A DNA stretch of 64,000 nucleotides from Protea cynaroides (taxonomy: Eukaryota > Streptophyta > Magnoliopsida > Proteales > Proteaceae): the NCBI GenBank assembly GCA_028583415.1, contig CM053272.1, forward strand, positions 72,767,439 to 72,831,438, written 5' to 3'. The notes beneath the pieces were generated by a model. That model had not been told where the DNA came from, searched no databases, and saw only the letters and a program-made list of their open reading frames with translations. This document shows positions 57,840-64,000 of this stretch, piece after piece (position 1 is the stretch's first letter; each line of letters opens with the position of its first letter). Made by a program: the position numbers and the translations under genes.

Positions 57840-58150
57840 CCTCCAATTGGTCACACATGCCCAGCTTGCGTAAGATGCCACTAAATGAAGAGGAAACAGT
57901 CCCTTGGTGAAGATATCAGCCACTTGTTCATCAGTCCTAACAAATGGAGTGCAAATGAGTTCAGAATGAATTTTTTCTTTTATGATGTGCCTATCAACTT
58001 CAATGTGTTTGGTCCGGTCATGTTGCACAGGATTGTGGGCAATACTAATAACAGCTTTGTTGTCACAATACAAGCACATTGGTCCCTTGGTTTCAAATCC
58101 CAATTGTTAGATTAGTTTCTTTAACAACTGAAGCTCACAAACTCCATAAG
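57840..58150 (-). pseudogene. Copia RNase H remnant
   Basis: The stretch 57744-58103 encodes Leu-Tyr-Cys-Asp-Asn-Lys-Ala, Ala-His-Asn-Pro-Val-Gln-His-Asp-Arg-Thr-Lys-His-Ile-Glu-Val-Asp and Ala-Asp-Ile-Phe-Thr-Lys-Gly, all typical of copia RNase H ends. The frame then runs on into the LTR. Confidence 0.85.
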
Positions 58151-58221
58151 ACATAAACCTTCAATTCAGCTTCAGCACTGGACCTGGCAACCATAGATTT
58201 TTTTCTTGCTTCTCCATGTGA

Positions 58222-59010
58222 CTAAGTTTCCACCAACGAATGTACAATAACCAGATGTGGACCACCTGTCAGAAATGAATCCTCCCCAAGCAACATGGTG
58301 AATGCATAAATTTTCAGGTGACTATGTTTGGAGTAGAGAAGTCCCTTGCCAGGACTAGATTTCAAATATTCGAGAATGTAGTACAGAGCATCTAAGTGAC
58401 CACTCCGAAAGAGCATGCATGAACTGCCTCACCACCCCAACAGTAAAGGCAATATCTACGAGTAAGGGAAAGATGTATCTTTACCAATCAATTTCTGGTA
58501 TTTCTCAGCATCAACTAGAGGTTGTCCACAGTCATCGCCTAGCCTATGATTTTGGTCAATAGGAGAAGTGGTAGACTTACAACCTAGAAAACCATTCTCC
58601 TTAAGTAAGTCCAATACAAACTTCCTTTGACGAAAGTTTGTCCCTTTCTAGGATCTTGAAACCTCAATGCCCAAGAAATATTTCAAAGGTCCAAGGCCCT
58701 TAATCTCAAATTGGTGAGGCAAATATATTTTGAGCTTCTTAATCCCTTCCTCATTGTTCTCAATCACCACAATATCATCAACATAGAAAATGAAAGCAAT
58801 AATGCTATCACTACTCCGCCTTATAAATAGGGTGTGATCTGCTTGGCTTTGAGTATATCCATGTCCCAAGATGGCCTCTCTAAACCTCTCAAACCAAGCC
58901 TTTGGGGATTGTTTAAGACCATACAAGGTTTCTTTAAGCGACATACTTTTCCATTAGCAAAAGGAAACTTGAACACTGGGGGAGGATGCATGTATACCTA
59001 TTCTTTTAAG
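58222..59010 (-). pseudogene. Copia reverse transcriptase remnant
   Basis: The stretch 58648-58944 carries Leu-Tyr-Gly-Leu-Lys-Gln-Ser, the catalytic Tyr-Val-Asp-Asp at 58774-58785, and Tyr-Phe-Leu-Gly-Ile-Glu-Val. A later piece (58222-58416) is the connection region. Frameshifts separate them. Confidence 0.85.
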
Positions 59011-59292
59011 TCACCATGGAGAAATGGATTTTTGACATCTGACTGACATAGGGGCCAATCTAGGTTGGCAGCCAAAGATAGGAGAACTCTTATGGAGTCA
59101 TGTTTGGCCACAGGAGCAAATGCCTCCTAATAGTCAATCCTATAAACTTGAGTGTACCCTTTGGCAACAAGTCTAGCCTTGTACCTCTCAACCGTGTCAT
59201 AGGATCGAAACTTTATAGTAAAGACCCAACTCTCCCCCATGGGAGGTGTAGTTCTTCTCAAGGACCATCATCTCTTCGCTCATAACTTCCCT

Positions 59293-59815
59293 CTACGTAG
59301 GAACTGACATAGCTTCAACAACGTTTTTGGGAATGAAAGTGGAGGAAAGAGACAGAGAAAAAGTAGTGCCTGTAGGTGCGAGAGTATGATAGGAAAGAAA
59401 CTTGGCTATAGGAGAAGTACAAGTCCATGTGCCATTGTGGACAACAATAGGGAGATCTAAATCTGAAGAAGGGGGAGGATTACTGGACTCAGAGATGTGT
59501 GGCTTGGGATGAGGATCCAAAGAGGGATCCCGACAGGTCTTCTTCCTCTCCTGGTCAATACAAGTAGCTCTCCCCGTCTCATATTTGTTTAACCATCACA
59601 ATGTTGCACCTCTATCACATCCTCATCATGCTCCCCCCCAGTTACCTCCAACAAATGATGGTCTTATTGTTCGGCCACCCTATTTTGTTGAGTGTGTCAA
59701 CACAATCCATCTAATGAATGATCCTATAGTCAGTAAAAAAGGTCTAAAGTTCCCCATGCATTTACTCCTCCCTTTACCAAAACGAACAACTTGAATCCGG
59801 GTACGAAACTGTGTA
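59293..59815 (-). pseudogene. Copia linker and integrase core piece
   Basis: 59293-59520 is a Ser/Pro-rich linker before the RT. From 59815 leftward the frames resemble the integrase core: a Gln-Phe-x-Thr start, then Cys-Val-Asp-Thr (about 59690) where Pro-Gln-Gln-Asn-Gly would follow, here degraded. The part upstream of 59815 is replaced by a nested element. Confidence 0.55.
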
Positions 59816-59819
59816 TACT

Positions 59820-60194
59820 AATTAATCAAAAAAATTCAAAAGCATAAAAAAAATCACTTTTTTGTTTCAAAATGAAAACCTATGTAGTGCGAAAGAAATC
59901 ATCAATATACGAGACAAAATAACAAAAGCAAAGTAAGGAAAGCTAATTATGCTAGCTTTACAACAAATCCGAGATTGCTTGAATCCGAGTTATAATGGAG
60001 TTCCAGTCAAACTTTGATTGGAGTATGCGAATGCTGTTTAAAATCACCTTGGATGAAAATAATTTTTTGGGCATCAAAGCAAGATATTATTTTGGCATTC
60101 TTCTGATTTTTAGTTATATTTTACTATAATAAGATTTATGAGATTTTTAGATTTCGGAAAAAGCCCCTAGCATTTGGAAGTTGAAAATGGCCCA

Positions 60195-60225
<31 letters not shown>

Positions 60226-62215
60226 TCCAATTTTATTCATGAACTGGAAAGTTGACTTCTTATCCTTTTCGATTATCTTAAGTAAGAAACATTTACTTAA
60301 TTGATACAACAACAAAGCCTTATCCCAACTAAATGGGGTCGGCTACATGGATTCTTGTCTACCAATTAAATCTGTTCGATGTCATACTTAAAATAAAGCC
60401 TATGCTATACACGTCTTTCTTTACCACCTCCCCTAGAGTCATCTTAAGTCTACCCCTAACTCTTTTAGACCCTTCAATCTGAATCAAATCATTCCTCCGT
60501 ACGAGAGAATCTAACAGCTTCCGTTGAACTTCGCCATACCATCTCAAACGATTTTCTCGTAACTGATCATATATCGGTGTTACTCCCAAATCAGCTCTAT
60601 TACGAATTCCTAACCTTATCCTTCCTAGTTTTGCCACACATCCATCTTAACATCCTCATCTCAGCAACACTATGTTTATCTACATGATCCTTCTTAACTG
60701 CCCAACATTCTGCATCATACATCATAGCTAGTCGAATGACTGTCCAATGGAATTTTCCTTTAAGTTTTATACGCCGATCACACAATACTCTAGACGCACT
60801 TTTCCACTTCATCCATCCTATTTTAATCCTCTGAGAAACACCATCGTCTATATCACCTTCTTTGTTTATGATTGAACCTAGATTCCTAAAATGATTACTT
60901 TGTTATATCTCCCTCTCAAAAATGTTCACCACCTCATTATCCATCCTTGTGTGACTAAAGTTACACATCATATACTCCGTCTTCGTTCTACTGATCTTAA
61001 AACCTTTTGATTCCAATGATGATCTCTATAGGCTCCAACTTTGAATTAATCCCTGCTTTTGCCTCATCTACCAAAACAATATCATCAGCGAAAAGCATTC
61101 ACCAAAGAACTTCATCTTGAATGTCTCTGATTAGATCATCTATAACGAGGGTAAACAAATAAAGGCTTAAAGCTGATCCTTGATGTAACCCCATTGTAAT
61201 TGAGAATTCAGGACATTGACCCCCTCCAATGGTATTCACACTAGTCACCACATTATAATACATATCCTTAACTGTGTCCACGTACTTGCTTGAAACACAT
61301 TTCTTCTATAGTACTTGCCAGATTAACTCCCTAGGAACTTTATCATAAGCCTTTTCTAGATCGATAAAAACCATATGGAGGTCTCTCTTGCCTTCTCTAT
61401 ACCTTTTCATGAGTCTCCTAATCAAGTAAATAGCCTCTGTCGTGGATCTACTTAGCATAAAACCAAACTGGTTCTCCGTAATGCTCGTTACTTTTCTCAA
61501 TCGGGTTTCAATAACTCTCTCCCACAATTTTATAGTATGACTCATTAGTTTTATGCATCTAGAGTTATTGCAGCTCTGAATATCACCTTTGTTTTTGTAG
61601 ATCAGAACCACAATACTTCTCCTCTATTCATTTGGCATTTTCCCTGAGCTCATAATTTTATTGAACTTAGTTAGCCAAGATACACCATACATTCCTAGGC
61701 TCTTGCAAACTTCTATTGGGACCTTGTCTGGGCCTGGTGCTTTGCCTACATTCATCCTCTTTAAAGGTTCTCACTTCTGTCACCTTAATTTTGCGTATAT
61801 ACCTATGACCTGTGGTGTCATGGTGGGTAATATAACAATCTAGTGCATTATTTCCTGAGACGTCTTCATTTAGTAGGTTGCAGAAATAAAAACACTTACA
61901 TAATTGATATTAGTCATAAATAATTGCCTATTTAACTCTGGACACAATCCCAAGTCCCAGCGTACACTAGCAAACTTGGGTCCACACTACATAATATCAT
62001 TTTGGATGTTTATTTTAAACTAATGTGGAAAATAGGTGTAAAAATGTTAAAATATGATATACAAAAAAATCAGATAAAAATAAAAAACACTTATGGGTTT
62101 CAAAACCAAGGTTTCGAGTTGACCCAATAAAAATCCTAGGTTTCGGTCGAAACCTAGGAGAAACCCAAGACAATTCTGTTTCGAGGCTGATCAAAACCGG
62201 CACCTCAAACCTTCA
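59820..62215. mobile_element. hAT-like element nested in copia, holding an RTE
   Basis: The right end on the minus strand reads GAAGGTTTGAGGTGCCGG, close to the left end of the hAT at 39851. Nearby GTTTCGACCGAAACC-type repeats (62100-62190) fit the same family. Its body matches 29150-29810 in reverse. The left border is approximate and no target duplication was resolved. The RTE at 60307-61890 splits it. Confidence 0.5.
60307..61890 (-). mobile_element. RTE-clade LINE, minus strand, 5'-truncated
   Basis: This 1584-bp copy is flanked by a 19-bp duplication (AACATTTACTTAATTGATA at 60288-60306, and 61891-61909) matching at 17 of 19. It starts at the left with CAACAACAAAGCC, the inverse of a TTG-type RTE tail. 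The RT is at 61306-61611 and 61099-61281, Phe-Ala-Asp-Asp at 61081-61092, and the C-terminal region at 60600-60812 and 60359-60637. Indels break the frame at several points. Confidence 0.9.
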
Positions 62216-62710
62216 ATGAAACATAAGTGAAATAGGAAAAGAAGTAAACAAATGAGACTACATTTTCCTTATAACAAAAAAAAGATGGGTGCCCAGAACG
62301 GCTATGCCAAAGCAAAACAATACCAAGAGTGTTGGGATCACTACGCCTACAAACAAAAGATTGAACCTTCTTCGAAGGAGTAGATCAAGGGACAAGGGGA
62401 TATAAGCCATCAACCTTACATCTACTGCGAATGACCCTCCTCATCACCAAATCATAGAAGAGACAATGAGAAAGAAAAAAAGTGACACAATAGTTCAAAG
62501 ATTTGGTCAAATGGCTAATAGGGAGAAGGTTAGTGGCAAAATTGGGTACATAGAAAACAGACTCCAAAGGTAGAGAGGGGGTGGCTTGTACACTAGAAAG
62601 GGAACCATTGGCAATTCGAACCTTGTCCCAGAAAAGATAAAACAAGAATCAAGGCATACTAGCCATGTGGTCTATAGCTTCAGAGTCAATGATCCAGGAG
62701 GTAGAGTGAG
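62216..62710 (-). pseudogene. Copia protease and pre-integrase remnant
   Basis: On the minus strand Ile-Asp-Ser-Glu-Ala-Ile-Asp-His (about 62670-62693) stands where Asp-Ser-Gly-Ala-Thr-Asp is expected, so the catalytic Gly and Thr are changed. The open stretch 62385-62645 follows, with Asn-Leu-Leu-Pro-Ile-Ser. A stop interrupts before the pre-integrase Trp-His-Ser-Arg-x-Gly-His-Pro (about 62290-62313). Confidence 0.75.
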
Positions 62711-62863
62711 GTGAAGTAGAGATCTAAAGAACAATGTATCTGGTGGGCCCTGAAAAACCTGAGGTCTGGATGAACTATGAAACTATGCCATGACCAGCTA
62801 AAAGCAGCAGCATCTTTTCGCGAGAGAGCGCAACTATCCGGACGTGCCTTCAGTGACACCTAT
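62711..62863 (-). other. Copia sequence upstream of the protease
   Basis: Short stretch between the protease remnant and the LTR start at 62864; presumably the end of gag but without a clear motif. Confidence 0.35.
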
Positions 62864-64000
62864 TGTAAGACCCGAACCTGAAATCCCCCACTAACCTAAA
62901 TTTCTACTGTGTCAGATCTTACCTACACCAACGCTTGGCTTACCCAACACGGGATCCTAATGGATACATCCAGATCATAGCTTAGGGTCGCCCATCTGGA
63001 GTAGGATGGGTTAGTGGACCTTAGGTGGCCCCCACATACACTCCCAATGCGTGGGGCCCGAAACACCAAGTTTGGGGCTGCTTTTGAGCCCTGCCTGAGG
63101 ATGAGTCAACCAGCTCCTTGCCGCCGGCTTGGTTTCATGACTCACCCATTATCTTACCTTGGTCTATAAATATAAACCCAAGACCCTCATTAAGAGGATT
63201 GCTGAAATATTGGTGAGGGGGTGTATGAGTCTTGGAGACTTTGAAGTGAGCTTACAGCCCAAGCTTGGGTCTCTCCATCTCCAAGTAAGTTCTCCCAACC
63301 CACCTTCTCCTTGATTATGAAGGATTTATCGTCATTGATCACCATCAATGACCACCATTAATGGGGGTCATGAATAAACCCTAGAAAATTGGTTCGTCAC
63401 CTTCCACCTCCAATGGAGGAGTTAAGGACCCTAATAAGACTATGCACGGGTGGAAATAAGGTTCCCCACCAGGCAAAGCAAGTTGGAAGATGTTGGGGAG
63501 AAACATCTCCCAAATTTGACTTCATCTTCACCATTGATTTGAGTTCTCGAACTCAGCCAACGGACCCGTGCTGGCGGATGGGGCATTACCCTTGCCTCCA
63601 AGTCCAGCTAACAGACCATGTATGGTCTGACTGGCGGATGGAGCCGGAAAGGCCCTCATCCTCTATCAGACCCCTATACTTATATTATAATTAGGCTGAG
63701 CTCAGCCGGCTAACTAGCCAGTGGCATGATCCGCTGGCTAGTATCCCTCGATTAAGCTCATGGGGCCGCCATGTACCAATGGAGCCGGCTAAACCTTTTG
63801 GGAGCAGGAGGCAAAGCCGGCGGCACAACCAACCTCCTGTGTCATCGCCTCACTCACAAAAGGTTTATTGTGATTATAAGGTTGAGTCGGCGATCTAACC
63901 GGCGACACCTTCCGCTGGGACCATCCGCTACCTTGGCTACTGAAAGTTTGTATTGCCTAGTTAGATCCTTCAGGAACCAACCGTTGTTCCCGACTTGCCT
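62864..64000 (+). mobile_element. Probable LTR of another retrotransposon, cut by window end
   Basis: It starts TGTAAGACCCGAACC, a start often seen in plant Ty3/gypsy LTRs, directly after minus-strand copia sequence. A TATA box TATAAATA lies at 63165-63172. The remainder is GC-richer than the window average and holds inverted GCCGGCTAA-type motifs (63700-63900). The short frame 63389-63694 has no recognisable domain. The partner LTR is not in the window. Confidence 0.5.

Larger units (their letters stand above)
57594..62863 (-). mobile_element. Ty1/copia element, minus strand, split and cut
   Basis: Reading leftward: protease and pre-integrase (62700-62216), integrase core piece (59815-59585), linker (59520-59293), RT (58944-58222), RNase H (58103-57840) and a probable 3' LTR (57594-57834). 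A hAT-like element holding an RTE separates the integrase parts. The gag side is cut at 62864 by another LTR. Stops and frameshifts occur throughout. Confidence 0.75.

Overview
This window is eukaryotic nuclear DNA from a flowering plant. It has an AT-rich background, long gene-poor stretches, spliced coding exons, and dense nested plant-type transposable elements: Ty1/copia, L1 and RTE LINEs, hAT, Mutator-like elements, a tRNA-like SINE and an endogenous caulimovirid. A run of 500 Ns (33001-33500) marks an assembly gap. The species cannot be fixed from the sequence. I saw no bacterial-style operon, CRISPR array or rRNA gene.

The only host gene I can support runs on the minus strand and is hidden by its short exons. 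Four exons (49585-49625, 45790-45895, 23941-24014, 14526-14647) have GT/AG borders. They encode consecutive pieces of the C-terminal glycosyltransferase domain of a starch synthase, probably of the SS4/SS5 type. Codon phases match at both junctions that can be tested. One exon between 24014 and 45790 was not found and may lie in the gap; the 5' part of the gene lies beyond the right edge. About 35 kb of this gene's 3' part is almost all intron filled with transposons. A decayed copy of the last exon lies just downstream, at 14366-14432.

Layout from left to right. 1-6.75 kb: a decayed endogenous caulimovirid with capsid, zinc-knuckle, protease, RT and RNase H remnants and its promoter. 7.2-11.4 kb: an LTR-like sequence split by a hAT element, which holds a Mutator-like element, which in turn holds a foldback MITE. 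12.3-12.8 kb: a hAT MITE. 14.4-24.0 kb: the last two starch-synthase exons and an intron carrying an L1 LINE, a beta-amylase fragment, an HSP70 fragment and a non-autonomous LTR element with palindromic repeats. 24.4-30.5 kb: two internally deleted copia elements. 35.4-45.1 kb: an RTE LINE split by an opposite RTE and by an L1, then a 5.1-kb hAT with a decayed transposase. 45.8-49.6 kb: two more starch-synthase exons around a 3-kb hAT. 50-55.4 kb: an almost full-length but broken copia element. 55.5-62.9 kb: a caulimovirid scrap, an RTE carrying a foldback MITE and a SINE, and a minus-strand copia split by a hAT-like element that is itself split by an RTE. 62.9-64 kb: the start of another LTR.

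Exact or near-exact target-site duplications (TSDs) fix the borders and relative order of many insertions. Every transposon-coded frame I examined is broken, so I expect none to be autonomous. The open questions worth a look are the starch-synthase locus, the pair of LTR elements that share a leader but not their LTRs, and an unrecognised open frame at 46007-46279.
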